Positions 21,205 through 31,667 of a stretch of DNA of 64,000 bases are shown piece by piece. The notes under the pieces were generated by a model that searched no databases, was not told the origin of the DNA, and worked only from the letters and a program-made list of their open reading frames with translations. How positions within the stretch are numbered: position 1 is the stretch's first letter; the number at the start of each line of letters is the position of its first letter. Position numbers and translations under genes: made by a program. The DNA comes from Cordylochernes scorpioides (taxonomy: Eukaryota > Arthropoda > Arachnida > Pseudoscorpiones > Chernetidae), in NCBI GenBank assembly GCA_030710605.1, contig CP092868.1:29522011-29586010 (forward strand), written 5' to 3'.

Positions 21205-23083
21205 ACATTAAGTGAAGCCTCTTCAGATATCACAATCATACACGGCGATTTTAACGCCAAAAGTTCAACTTGGGGATCATCTGTCCAGGATAACAAAGGT
21301 CAACGGCCTCGACCTTACACCAATAAATAAGGGAGAGAACACCTATGTATTCAAGTCCACAGGCACAGAATCCGCAATAGACATCACAGCGATAAATTTC
21401 AACATCGCATCCACAACACAATGGAAAATCCTGAGAGGTGCAATCAGTGACCACAGACGAATTTCAACAACCCTAAACTTCAAAATTGAGAATGTCCAAT
21501 AGAATAAAAGAACATTGAACTTTAGGAAAGCTGACTTGAAAAAAATCACAGAAAAGCTTGAAGAACTGTGCAACGAAAAATTGAATTACAGAACGCTTGG
21601 CAAAAACTTGGAAAACTTCTCTTCGAATATATCAAAAGCTGCAAAAGCATCGATACCTAGAGGTAGACGTAAAGCCCTGCGGATACCTCACTGGAAGAAC
21701 CACAACATCGAGGCAATGATTTCAGAGAGAGACAATATCAATGAACTTCTTTAAAAAATAAAACAGAAGAAAAGAGAAAGGAACACATTGAAATTAGTCA
21801 CAAAATAGAACAAGAAATTTGGATATGCAAACAAGAAAAATGGCAGATTTCTGCGAAAAAATGGATCCAAGAAAGGACAGCCAACACTGGAATATGATTA
21901 GAGTGTTAGAAAACAATCAAAACCAACACCAATCCTCCAATACTCTAACCGATATGAATAGAACAGCGAGAAAACGATAACAAACAGATGGCTAACATAA
22001 TTGCTGAATATCTTTCAAGCACTTCCATACTCAAATATACGAATGAAGACAGGACTCTAAAAATAATATAAACCAGTTAGTTAAACAAGCAAGAAACTTC
22101 CATCAACAAGATATTTTCTCGAAAGACTTCACACTGAATGAGCTAAACTCATCAATAAAAAAATCCAAGAGGTCACCAAGAGATAATCTAATGTATGGTC
22201 AAATGATTAAACACTTTGAAGACAAAGCTAATAAACAACTCCTACGAATACTAAACATTTCATGGTAAACTGGTAAACTACCAAAGGAATAGAAGATATC
22301 AATTACTGTGCCAATACTGAAACCAAACAAAGATGCCAAGGAATCCAAGAACTATCGGCCAATTGTTCTCACCAGCATACTTTGTAAAATAACAGAACGA
22401 ATTATCCACTCTAGGCTCATAGTCTGGCTCACTAACAATAATAAAATAAACTTCTACCAAACTGCCTATAGATCCCAGCACTGTACGACTGATCAACTGT
22501 TCTACCTCTGTCAATCAATAATAGATTCTTTCCAGGAAAAACCGCCAAAGAAGACCACGGCTATATTCCTTGATATGACCTCAGCTTTTGATCGAGTATG
22601 GAGGGAGAAATTACGTGAAAAGCTGCACAACATCAGAGTAAGAGGAAAAACCTTAACATGGATTACAGACTTCTTAAGGGGAAGAAGGTTAAAGGTTTGG
22701 GTCAATGGAGAATTTTCCAAGGAGAGAAGAACATGGGCTTGTGTACCTCAAGGATCTGTGCTCAGTCCTCTACTCTATCTGCTATATATTAACGACATCC
22801 ATCCTTACCTCACTGAAGACACAAAGTTTGCCTGTTATGCAGACGATATAGCCATATGGCACACAATTAGCAGCATAGAAAAATCGTGAAAAATACTGAA
22901 CACATCAATGAGAGGACTGGAGAAGTGGGCAATGGAACTCCAAATGACCATAAACCCAATAAAACCAAACCTATGCGTCTTCTCCACTGACAGGGAAAAA
23001 GGCATAAATATAACCACAAAATAAGCATAAACAAACAAATAATTGATAAAATTAGAAATCCAAAATACCTAGGTGTGATACTG
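21205..23083 (+). pseudogene. LINE1 endonuclease and reverse transcriptase, broken 5' part
   Basis: A non-LTR retrotransposon ORF2. An APE-type endonuclease fragment comes first: IIHGDFNAKSSTWGS (about 21235), a frameshift near 21300, AIDITAINFN and the ISDHRRI (SDH) box. A spacer with several stops follows (21755-22300). The reverse transcriptase at 22308-22889 is open for 193 codons: PILKPNKDAKESKNYRPI, AIFLDMTSAFDRVW with a catalytic Asp, VPQGSVLSPLLYLLYIND, and FACYADD with the catalytic pair. The 5' part of the element is absent. The frame continues after a 272-bp insertion at 23356. Confidence 0.85.
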
Positions 23084-23355
23084 CAGTCCTGGATCTTTCC
23101 AGTTGGTCTCGAGGACCACGCCATCACCATCTCCTAAGCGGCGAAGTCCGCGATCTACGTTTTCATCGAAGATCGCAAAATGCGTGGTGTTGCTGGAGAC
23201 CCACTGGCGATTCTCCACCAAACTCTGCAGCGCTGGCAGAGGCGCCATATTCATTGTACATAGTGTATATAATGCATATTATCTTTTTTAAATAGTGCAG
23301 ACTGTGCACTTTGCATGTATTGACAAGATGGCAATAAAATTATTTTAACTGTCAT
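23084..23355. other. 272-bp insertion in LINE1 with a minus-strand open frame
   Basis: LINE1 reads up to ATACTG (23083) and resumes at GATGAGGAATTGG (23356), so this block is foreign. Its minus strand holds an ATG-started frame of about 55-60 codons (MNMAPLPALQSLVENRQW, then FAIFDENVDRGLRRL) in DNA much richer in GC than its surroundings. On the plus strand it ends AATAAAATTATTTT, like a polyadenylation signal and tail. I do not recognise the protein. It may be a captured exon, a retrocopy or a piece of another LINE. Confidence 0.45.
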
Positions 23356-23682
23356 TGATGAGGAATTGGAATTTTCAAAACACATAATTAGCACCTCAAA
23401 TATAGCTACCAGAAAACTAAACATTCTGAGATGGCTATGTGGAACAAATTGGGAAGAAAAACCCAGAATTCTCAGAACAACATATATCACCTTAATAAGG
23501 CCGATAATGGAATATGCAACACCGGTCTGGGCTCCCTCAAGCTCATCACTAAAAGTAAGACTAGACAGTGTTCAAGCAAAAGCGGCCAAAATAATCACTG
23601 GTGCTGTTTCATCCACCAACAATGAGAAAATTCAGAGAGAATGTGTTCTAGACCTTCTCGCTCGAAAGCAGAAGATAAAATA
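23356..23682 (+). pseudogene. LINE1, segment after the reverse transcriptase
   Basis: Open for about 105 codons: FSKHIISTSNIATRKLNILR, RTTYITLIRPIMEYATPVW (the usual block after the RT in RNase H LINEs), then LDSVQAKAAKIITGA. It stops where LINE2 begins. The matching RNase H and 3' end are at 29040-29870. Confidence 0.8.
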
Positions 23683-23690
23683 AAAACAAC

Positions 23691-24848
23691 TTGGATCGGC
23701 ACTTCGGAAACGAGGAACCAGAGGACGAGATCTCTCTGAACACTTGTGGTTTGGTGGATCCGCCCTTTTCTGAGAATGAGGTGAAATTGACGGCTTTCAA
23801 GTTCGGGAAAAGGAAATCTCCTGGTCCCGAAGGGATCGATAACACGGTCGTGAAAGCCCTGTTAAGAATGCACCCATCACTTCTTGCCAGGTTTTTCAAT
23901 AGGTGTCTGGACACTGGTACTTTTCCTGAGGCATGGAAGGTTGCTCGAGTAGTGCTTCTCGAAAAGTCTGGTAGAAAGGGTAATTCTCCTAATGATAATC
24001 GTCCGCTTTCTTTACTAGTGTGTCTAGATATGGTCCTGGATAGCCTACTAGCTCAGCGACTGAAGCACTGGCTAGAGAGTAATGAGCTCCTTTCCTCTTT
24101 CCAACATGGTTTTAGGGAAGGGGACTCCACAACCACAGCTCTGAACGAGGTGTTAGAGGGGGTTGAGATGGGCTTAAATAAGGGTGCTTGGGTTCTTTTC
24201 GTGGCCCTGGACATTGATGGTGCGGTCAACTCCATGAGCTGGAACAAGCTGATGAGAAATTTGATGGACATGGGTTGACCTGATAATTTGTGCAGCTTGG
24301 TTCGTGACTTCCTGAGGGATAGACGGATTAGCCTCAGTTTTGGTGGGCGGAAGTTGGAAAGAAACTGTGCTAGGGGTTGCCCCCAGGGCTCTTGCTGCGG
24401 ACCTATTCTGTGGAATATCCTGGTAAACACCGTTTTCCAGGAGGAGCTCCCTGAGGGAGCCAGGCTGGTTCTCTATGCTGACGACCAGTTCCTCATCATT
24501 GAGGCTGCTTCAAGAGCGAAAGCTGAGAAGTGTGTTGAAGCTTCTCTCCAAATCCTCTCGAATTGGGCCCATGACTCTGGCCTTAAGTTCAATGTCTCCA
24601 AAACTAAAGCCCTCAGCTTTAAACCTAGGGACATAAGATCTAAAAGGAAAGGGATCAAATGGGAGCACAAGCCGGCTATCCGGATGAAAGGACGGAGGGT
24701 AGTCATGGGGGTGGTCATTGATGACAAGATGGGTTGGCAATACCAGGCGGAGGAGATGGTGGCGAGAGGCAAGGAGGCGTTGTGCAGGCCTGTCCTGGTT
24801 GGCTCTCAACAGGGGGGGGGGGGGGGAGAAGGAGGGTACTATTTTTAG
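23691..24848 (+). pseudogene. LINE2 reverse transcriptase, one in-frame stop
   Basis: One frame with a single TGA at 24276-24278. Motifs in order: FGKRKSPGPEGIDNTVVKAL, FPEAWKVARVVLLEKSG, HGFREGDSTTTALNEVLEG, VALDIDGAVNSMSW (catalytic Asp), GCPQGSCCGPILWNILVN and LVLYADDQFLIIEAAS (catalytic pair). This arrangement fits the R1/I-type LINE group. After a G15-like run near 24812-24827 the frame is lost. Confidence 0.85.
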
Positions 24849-25681
24849 GAACCTCTGCCTCTCCTGTGTCGAGTCAATCCTGCTATAACAGGGATCAGAA
24901 GGTGGCAAAAACTCTAGAGAGCGTGCAGAGGACAGCGGCACTCAGAATCACAGGGGGATATCGCACTACCATCAGTGAGGCCTTTTTGGTCTTCGCAGGG
25001 CTTATTCCCCTGTGATTGAAACTAGAGGAGGAGACCATCAGACAGAAGATCTGGGAGAACAGGGAAGATGCCCTGGGACTTGAACCGGGTGCCCTGGAAT
25101 GGAAGAGGGACCCAAGGAAGCCTCCGCAGTGGTTGCCAAAGTGGAATTGGAGTCCTGGAGGGCCGACAGGGATTGGCACGGTGGTTTTAACTGATGGTAG
25201 TAAGTCTGGAACCAATACTGGAGCTGGAGTAGTGATTTTCACTAATGGAGAGCTGATCTTCCAAGAAAGCTTAACACACAGAGTGGACGAATTGGTCTTT
25301 TCAGCCGAGCTGGTTGCGATCAGGGTAGCCCTCAGAGTGTGTGCTGAGAAGAACTTCAGCCCCGACCGCCTCTATTCAGATTGTATGTCGGCCCTCGTCG
25401 CCATCAATCTGGTGAAAGGGCAACTCGCGCATCAAATAATCCAGGAGCTGGAGATGACAACGCGGGCTCCGGAGCTCTATTGGGTTAGGAGACACAGCCT
25501 CATCGAAGGTAATGAGTTCGCAGACAGGCTCACTAAGGCAGGATGCTTTAGAGATAGATCACTAAGGACCCCAGTGACCAAGAAAGAAGTTTATAGGAGG
25601 ATCAGGGGGCACGTCCAGGACTTATGGTTGGACAGATGGAGGAACAGTGTGAGGGGGAGAGTGGTATATACAATTGGGTAA
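24849..25681 (+). pseudogene. LINE2 post-RT region and RNase H domain
   Basis: After the G-run the reading moves to another frame: KVAKTLESVQRTAALRITGG, a TGA at 25013-25015, and then 221 open codons. RNase H residues are visible: DGSKSGTNTGAG (first Asp), FSAELVAIRVAL (Glu), LYSDCMSALVAI (Asp) and EGNEFADRLTKAG (last Asp). The region 24840-24900 lacks the expected block after the RT, so some sequence is deleted there. Confidence 0.8.
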
Positions 25682-25790
25682 CAACACCCAAGTACCTCTG
25701 TAAGGTAATGTCCCACAAATTCATTAGGGTAGTTCGGGACATGGGCCTTTTTCCTCTTTTGCTGTGATTAAAGGCCACCGGTATAGAAAT

Positions 25791-26470
25791 CCTTCCAGAC
25801 ACGTTGTCTGGGAGGTGGTGTTTCCAGGTACAATGTCCAAGCACTAGCTTGGATATCGTTACTTGGCTTATGAGTTGAACAGAATAGCAGCGAAGTGCAT
25901 GCTTCGGATGCCGGCTTGTGGACCGAAAGGTCTGGGTGGCCATCTGCTTCAAGGGTGTACCAACTGTTCTTAGGTGGGATCCTCCAGTTCTTGTTTATTT
26001 TTGTTTTGGCTACTGTTTCTATTTCTTTAAAAGTAAGTTTATTTTTCTGTAGCAAGGTTTCTTTTGTGCCTTTTTTCGCTAACGCATCAGCAGCTTCATT
26101 GCCTTCAATGCTAACATGTAAGGGTATCCATTGAAGGTGAATTTTTGAGGTATTGAGAGTTTTTGGAGATAACCAATTATGTTCCTGCTTACTTTGTCTC
26201 TAAGTTCCCTTGTGTGACTCAAGTGTTGTATTGCACTTCTACTATCAGTAGGAATCCATATATCGTGATGTTTAGTGTTTCTGATGGATTTTAAGGCTTC
26301 ACAGATGGCTATAAGTTCTGATCTAAAGACTGAGCAAAAATCTGGGTTTCTTCTTTTTATTTTCTCATTGCCATTTGTGGTTTTAATGAGAGAGTCACTG
26401 TCAGTGTGTCCCAACTCGTCTCTGCTACCATCGGTATAGATAGTTATTACATTTTTAGGAATTTTATTAA
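25791..26470 (-). pseudogene. LINE3 RNase H and C-terminal region
   Basis: An IYTDGSRDELGHTDSD block (first Asp, near 26430), FRSELIAICEALKSI (Glu) and IPTDSRSAIQHLSH (Asp) are visible. The last acidic block is damaged. Downstream, KTKINKNWRIPPKNSWY resembles the segment before the C-terminal zinc knuckle of such LINEs. The join with LINE2 makes the final 100 bp ambiguous. Confidence 0.65.
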
Positions 26471-26973
26471 TTATTTATAATGATAATTGTTTTAAGTATT
26501 CTGGATTTTGGTATTGTTTGTTAGTGGGTTAATTTAAAGTGGCATTAAAAATAACATTTTGTTAGTGATTCGCATGGGGATATTTTTTCTGCTAAATAAT
26601 ATTTTTCCACTTTATATTTTAAAAATCCATTTCTTTTGGCCAGGTGGAGAGGGCCTTCTTTTTTGAGTCTTATATTGGATTCCCAATTAAGTATGCAATT
26701 GGATGTTCTGTGTTTGTTTTCATAACTCTTGATTTTGTTTATATATTTTGGCAGATTGAAGCTTCTTCTACCCTTTAAGGGCATAATGTCTGCCTCGTAA
26801 TGTACAATATTATTAGGGCAGGTATTTCGAAGACCTGTAATAATTCAGCTGCATTTAGTTGTATCCTTTCCAGTGATTTTAGATTTGTTTCAGATGCTGT
26901 ACCATAGATTTGATATCCATATTCCAAGATAAGTCTCATTAGAGATGTGTAAGTTAATTTTAGTGTTATTGCT

Positions 26974-28360
26974 TCAGCTCCCCACTCTTCCTGAAATATA
27001 TTTCAAGATTTTTAGTCGGTCTCTTTCTTTTCTAACAACTCCTTCAATATGTTTACTGGAGTTAATTTCTGGATCCAGGATGTAGCCGAGATATTTAGGA
27101 TGTTTATTATATTGCAATTGTTGTTCTTTCAGAATAATATTTGGTCTTATTTTGTATAGTTTCTTATCGGTAGTAAAAAGACAGGTTTCAGATTTTTGGG
27201 GGTTAAATTCTAATTTATGTTTATTAGCAAATTTTTCTAGGTGGAGAAGAGTCTTGTTCAAATCTCTTTCATCTTTTTTCCAGTTAGTGTTGCTGCTCCA
27301 TAGAATAATGTCATCAGCGAAAAGTCCAATATTGGTTTTATGAGAAAAAAATTCTTCTATGCCTGCAATAAATTGGGTGAAGAGATTTGGGCTAAGGACT
27401 GATCCTTGTGGTAATCCTTGATACAATTTGAAGGTTTTAGATAAAGTGCCATTATATTTGACCCTGATGCATCTATTTTTAAGGGAATCATTTATCCAAG
27501 TGATAGCTTTTCCATCAATTTTGAAATGTTTGTATAATTTTGTAATTAACTTGTTTTTCCATACCTTATCAAGAGCTTGTGTAAGGTCTAAAAAGCAGCT
27601 ATTGTGTGGTTAGTTGGTTTTCTGTTTTGTGCATCTTTTACCTTTTGTGTGAAAAATAAGGGTTGGTCTATTGTCCCATGTGCTTTCCTAAATCCATATT
27701 GTTCTTCTGGTCAGAGATTTCTTGTGTCGGGGTGGTAGGTGAGTCGTCTGAGTATAATTTTTCCATTAATTTTCAGCAAATACTTGTGAGAGAGATAGGT
27801 CGGTAGTTTTTTGGGTCATCAGCAGATTTGTAAAGTTTTTAAATGGGAATTATTGTTGCATTTTTACAGTCTTGAAGCAATTTTCCAGTTTTCCAGTAGT
27901 TATTGAAAATATTAAGAAGTCTTTCTTTGCCAATTTTGCCCAAGTTTGATATCATTCGGCCATGGATTCCATCTGGCCCAGGAGTCTTGTTTAGGTCAGT
28001 GTTTTCTAATGCATAAGCTAGCTCTTTCATATTTATTTTTTTCATGGAAAATATTATGAGTGCTGGTGACATTTTTACAGTCATGAATAATCCTTTGGGC
28101 CTTTGTTTCAACCTTGATTTTACTACTTATTTGATATGAATTACCTAAAAGATTGGCAGCAATTTTGTCATTAGTTGCTGGTGTACCATCTGTATTCTTA
28201 ATCATATTAGTTTTTTCAGTTTGTGACTGGGATCTGTCAATTTGTTTTGCCAAATTCCAAAGTTTTGTATTTGGGTTTCTTGGGTTCAGGTTTTCACAAA
28301 TTTGTTTCCATTTTTCCCTTTTCACATTTACGTATAATCTTTTTATTTTTGCATTCACAA
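26974..28360 (-). pseudogene. LINE3 reverse transcriptase, several frameshifts
   Basis: Upstream block LNAKIKRLYVNVKREKWKQI-like (28358), then LNKTPGPDGIHGRMISNLG near 28000, then LPQGSVLSPNLFTQFIAGIE and IGLFADDIILWSS with the catalytic pair (27420-27290), and YNKHPKYLGYILDPEINSSK. The finger/palm part between 27840 and 27430 is scattered over frames. Confidence 0.75.
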
Positions 28361-28653
28361 TGTTCAGTTCAGTTCTACAATTTGTTTGGTTTTGGGTGCT
28401 CTTTTTTGTAGTTCATTTCTTTTAGTTATAAGTGTTTGAATATTTTTTGCCTGGTGTGTATAATTTGGAATCCATTTCTTAATATTACCTCTTGGTATTG
28501 AAACTGTAACTGCTTTAATAATGGTGTTTTCGAAAGATATCCAATTAGCCTTTTTGAAGTTCCAGAATTTTTTTTAATTGAGCTGGTTTTGGTCTTGGTG
28601 CTAATTTCTATCAAATTAGGCAAATGATCACTTCCAATACTTTTTAATATTTG

Positions 28654-29035
28654 CTATTTGCATTTGTGGAAAATGTCAGTATAGTAAAAACTTATATCAA
28701 GGGCTTGTGCAGTATTAGAGCTGTAGGAATGATGGGTAGGATTCCCATCATTTAAGCACATGATGGCATTGTCGTTAAATATCTTTGAAAGTATTTTGCC
28801 TCTTGGGTTTGGCGTGGAACATCCCCATAGTTGATGTTTGGCATTAAGGTCACCTACAATAAGAGTTGTCTGTAAGAAATTGAGCCATTGTTCCATCGTC
28901 AATAAGTGTATTGTTTGGAGGGTGATACATATTGTTTATGTTGATGGCTTTGTTTTGATTGAGGTAGACTTTGATATCTTGGGCTTCGAGGTCTAATGTG
29001 TTTGAAATATTAACGGCTATGTCCTCATAGTACAA
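28654..29035 (-). pseudogene. LINE3 endonuclease fragment
   Basis: Two overlapping minus-strand frames: YYEDIAVNISNTLDLEAQDI with INNMYHPPNNT, then LIVGDLNAKHQLWGCSTPN (the GDxN catalytic block) and DNAIMCLNDGNPTHHS with ALDISFYYTD. A frameshift separates them near 28890. The C-terminal SDH box is not intact. Confidence 0.75.
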
Positions 29036-29039
29036 ATTC

Positions 29040-29870
29040 TTGATTGAAAATGCTAGGCCACCCCCTTCAACAGCATATACAGATGGATCTTCAGACCTTA
29101 CCCTGAGTTATGGAGGGGCCGGAATTAACATAATACTGCAAGATGGAACGCACATCAAAATCAAAGAAGGAACAGGACAGATTTCGTCAAACTTCACTTG
29201 TGAACTGACAGCTATCTGGAAAGTCCTTGATGTATGCCTTAACCAACCATCCCTGCATCAAGCAGAAGGAAATTTAATATACAGTGACTCCATATCCGCT
29301 CTAGAAGCAATTCAGAAGGGCAATACTAAAATCACACAGAAAATACACTCGTTACTTACCCAACTGGAACCATTGGAGAATAACTACATTCTACAATGGA
29401 TCCCTGCCCATGCTGGGATCGGGGGTAATGAAATGGCATTTGAATTGGCAAAGGAAGCCAGAAAGTTGAGCCAAAGGAAAGAACAAATGTCATTATTTGA
29501 CGCTGATTCTTTGTCAAAATACAAGATAATTAAACAATAAATAAGAAAAGAGCAAAATGCGAAATAAACTCTGAGAGAAAAATGACAAAAACTATAACAA
29601 GACTTAGAACAAAACACTATAAAGGAATAACAATACATCCAGATGGCACAATAACCTATAGGGCATGCAACAATTGTCCTGGTGTGGAACTTACACCTAC
29701 CCACATATTCTCATAGCCAGCAATGGCCGCAGCCTTGCAGAAAATTGACATAGACCCAGAGCAGCAGCTTTACACACCCAAGATAGTGGACATTGCTGCT
29801 GCTGTGATGGAGATGCATGGAGACATCTGAGGCTTTTTATTGGACACGACAACAACAACGGCATTCCAGA
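29040..29870 (+). pseudogene. LINE1 RNase H, C-terminus and 3' tail
   Basis: RNase H is open for 166 codons from 29040: TAYTDGSSDLTLSYGGAG (Asp), FTCELTAIWKVLD (Glu), LIYSDSISALEAIQKG (Asp) and WIPAHAGIGGNEMAFELAKE, where the usual final Asp is Glu (MAFE). Stops and frameshifts follow. The C-terminal ACNNCPGVELTPTHIFSCPA-like zinc knuckle and a VMEMHGD end are recognisable in other frames (29640-29830). The 3' UTR ends TTGGACACGACAACAACAAC. Pieces of this tail recur at 5470, 41923 and 42100. Confidence 0.85.
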
Positions 29871-29937
29871 GTAAAATAAATTATCAGAGAGATAGATACA
29901 TATTTTTCATATGAATTAAAATAAATATAATCGATAT

Positions 29938-30408
29938 TGAGAGAGAGTTGAATTAAAAATATTAGAAATTTATTATCTTCGGAAACAAACCGTATCTAAA
30001 ATATCATTTTTTTTTGCTACATGTTTAATTTGCATTTACCTATTTTACATATCTCTGATTGTATTTAAAAATTGTTAACCAATTCTTCATACTTTTTGCG
30101 AAGTGGTGTTTTATTAATTTGTTATTTGATGTTATTAGGGTTCTTTCCTGGTATTCAAAAAGGAAAAATACGTGTCGATCAGTTATATTTTTCAATTTAT
30201 CAAACAATTTGGCCGCTGAATCTCTGATTCTGGTAGTGCGCCATCTGGCGAATAAAATTGTAACTTAAATCAATTTCGAATTTTTCATTATTTGCCATAA
30301 AAAATCCCATTGTATCCTGAACACAATGGTGTTTACCGCATTGCTCTAGCGCAAATATTCGCGGAGTTATTAATTTTTAAAATAGTGCGGGACTTTTGGA
30401 TCACCCTG
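29938..30408 (-). repeat. Right long terminal inverted repeat (471 bp)
   Basis: Reverse complement of 19548-20019. The short space 29871-29937 between it and the LINE1 tail is AT-rich, so the N-terminal half of the mariner-like transposase gene is gone. Confidence 0.85.
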
Positions 30409-30410
30409 TA

Positions 30411-30653
30411 TATATTTTATTTGTTTTAAACTTATTTTAAACTGAATTTCTCGCTCGCTCTCTGGGTGTGTTGATGCGTGCTTGTTCGTGGCAATTCCGC
30501 TTTAATTTTAATTTTCAAATCTTAATTAGGTGGATGTATTTACCTCTCCACATTTTTTTTTTTTGGATTACCTGATGAAAAGCATTTTGCTTGAAAGCTT
30601 GTAATTTTAATAAAAAGAAACTCACCACGCTATATTTTCGTTTTCTCTTTAAC
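30411..30653 (+). mobile_element. Penelope-like element, plus copy, right piece
   Basis: Continues the copy interrupted at 19546. It matches the mirror copy (18589-18830) up to TCTCTTTAAC. Contains the hammerhead motif. Confidence 0.85.
30565..30610 (+). ncRNA. Hammerhead ribozyme motif of the Penelope-like element
   Basis: CTGATGA at 30572-30578, stem II AAGCA/TGCTT, GAAA at 30593-30596, then GCTTGTAA. Identical to the inverted copy at 18632-18677. Such motifs process Penelope-like transcripts in known cases. Confidence 0.6.
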
Positions 30654-31281
30654 ATATATGTATATTTTATATGCTTACATACCTGTAACGTTTGAATTTA
30701 TATGAGCATTTTCATTTACGTTTTTTACGCTTATATTGATGTGCATTTTATGTTTATAGATCTGTATACATTTGCTTTAAATCACAAAGTTATATTCGTA
30801 TTTATTTATTTTTTTTTTATATGCATATGCCTATAATTGTTTGTATATTTATATCCATTCAATGTAAATATATGCAGATGCTTGCATTGTATTTGCATTT
30901 TGGAACAAGCGTATATTTTATTTTATATTTTTCCACGTGTATTTGAGCATAAATTTTCGCATTGTGTATACTTAAATATATATTTGCATATGAATACGTA
31001 CGACACGTCGTTCTAAAAGTAACTATAATCAGGTTTGATCATTTAAAAGTGTTTTATATTTTTCTAATAGTTATTTTGATATAAATAATATATTTATTTA
31101 AAATATTAATAGATTTGAAAAATCAAAACACACGTATATCGATCTTATATTGTTTTTCTAATAATGATGATAAACATTTTGCATATTTTAATTTAGATTT
31201 ATATGTTTTGCAATTTCAAGATAACACTTTACATTTTAATGACATTTTACAATTTAAAAAAAAAAAGCATTTTACACTTTA
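30654..31281. other. AT-rich stretch, no gene seen
   Basis: Contains repeated CATTTTACANTTTAAT-like phrases that continue on the other side of the copia element (35883 onward), so this is the same host locus. Confidence 0.5.
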
Positions 31282-31286
31282 ATGGG

Positions 31287-31544
31287 TGTTACGCAAACTT
31301 TGACTTTAATCATCATAGATGCTGACGTCACTACGATGACGTAACTTCCAACTTCTACCTTCAACCTTGCTGATGTTTACCGCTAACTTGTCTTAACAAT
31401 ATATGTAATGGAACAAGTCGTTCCTTAAATAAATATATATTTGTTTTTATCTAAAGGGATGTCCTCGTAACTACAACATACGTGAGTACAAAAACAACCA
31501 GAAATCCTCAAAAAGAATAACCGTATTTTGCTAAGCCTATATCA
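31287..31544 (+). repeat. 5' LTR of the copia element
   Basis: Starts TGTTACGCAAACTTTGAC and ends AAGCCTATATCA. It contains a full palindromic CRE/AP-1-like TGACGTCA (31323-31330) and a second TGACGTAA (31337-31344), which could bind bZIP factors. AT-rich ATAAATATATATTTG further on could serve as TATA or poly(A) signal. Regulatory roles are inferred from motifs only. Confidence 0.95.
31323..31344 (+). promoter_or_regulatory. Tandem CRE/ATF-like sites in the 5' LTR
   Basis: TGACGTCA and TGACGTAA, 6 bp apart, both close to the bZIP consensus. The same pair is in the 3' LTR at 35656-35677. No other bZIP-type pair stands out in the window. Confidence 0.4.
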
Positions 31545-31547
31545 ATT

Positions 31548-31560
31548 TGGTAGCAGTGCG
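31548..31560 (+). other. Primer-binding site of the copia element
   Basis: TGGTAGCAGTGCG begins 3 bp after the 5' LTR. Its first nine bases are complementary to the 3' end of metazoan initiator tRNA-Met (..TGCTACCA). The rest diverges. Confidence 0.65.
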
Positions 31561-31667
31561 TTGTTTGGGCGCGCGAATTGGACTAACCGCCAATTGATCC
31601 ATTTAAATCATAAAGAAAATAAATAATTGGACTAACCGCCAATTTAGAAAATAAATATTGAATAAAA

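Larger units (their letters stand above)
23683..25790 (+). mobile_element. LINE2, R1-like LINE with RNase H, 5' truncated
   Basis: A second non-LTR element inserted into LINE1 in the same direction. It is 5' truncated inside ORF2, just upstream of the RT. The 3' limit is uncertain because it meets LINE3 tail to tail at about 25700-25800. GC content is clearly higher than that of LINE1 or LINE3. Confidence 0.75.
25791..29037 (-). mobile_element. LINE3, minus-strand LINE with EN, RT and RNase H
   Basis: A third LINE, in opposite orientation, tail to tail with LINE2. Domains on the minus strand from right to left: APE endonuclease (29035-28650), RT (28360-26970), RNase H (26450-26080) and a C-terminal block. 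It is 5' truncated in the endonuclease at 29037, where LINE1 resumes. Confidence 0.8.
19548..30408. mobile_element. 10.86-kb mariner-like element with 472-bp TIRs, filled by LINEs
   Basis: The element starts CAGGGTGATCCAAAAGTCCC and ends in the complement, with TA on each side (19546-19547 and 30409-30410). Removing it leaves the Penelope sequence ATTATG-TA-TATATTTT, exactly as in the mirror copy near 18830. The internal transposase remnant is of the same superfamily. Most of the length comes from LINE1 (21205-29870) with LINE2 and LINE3 inside it. TIRs of 472 bp are far longer than the usual 20-250 bp for this superfamily. Confidence 0.85.
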
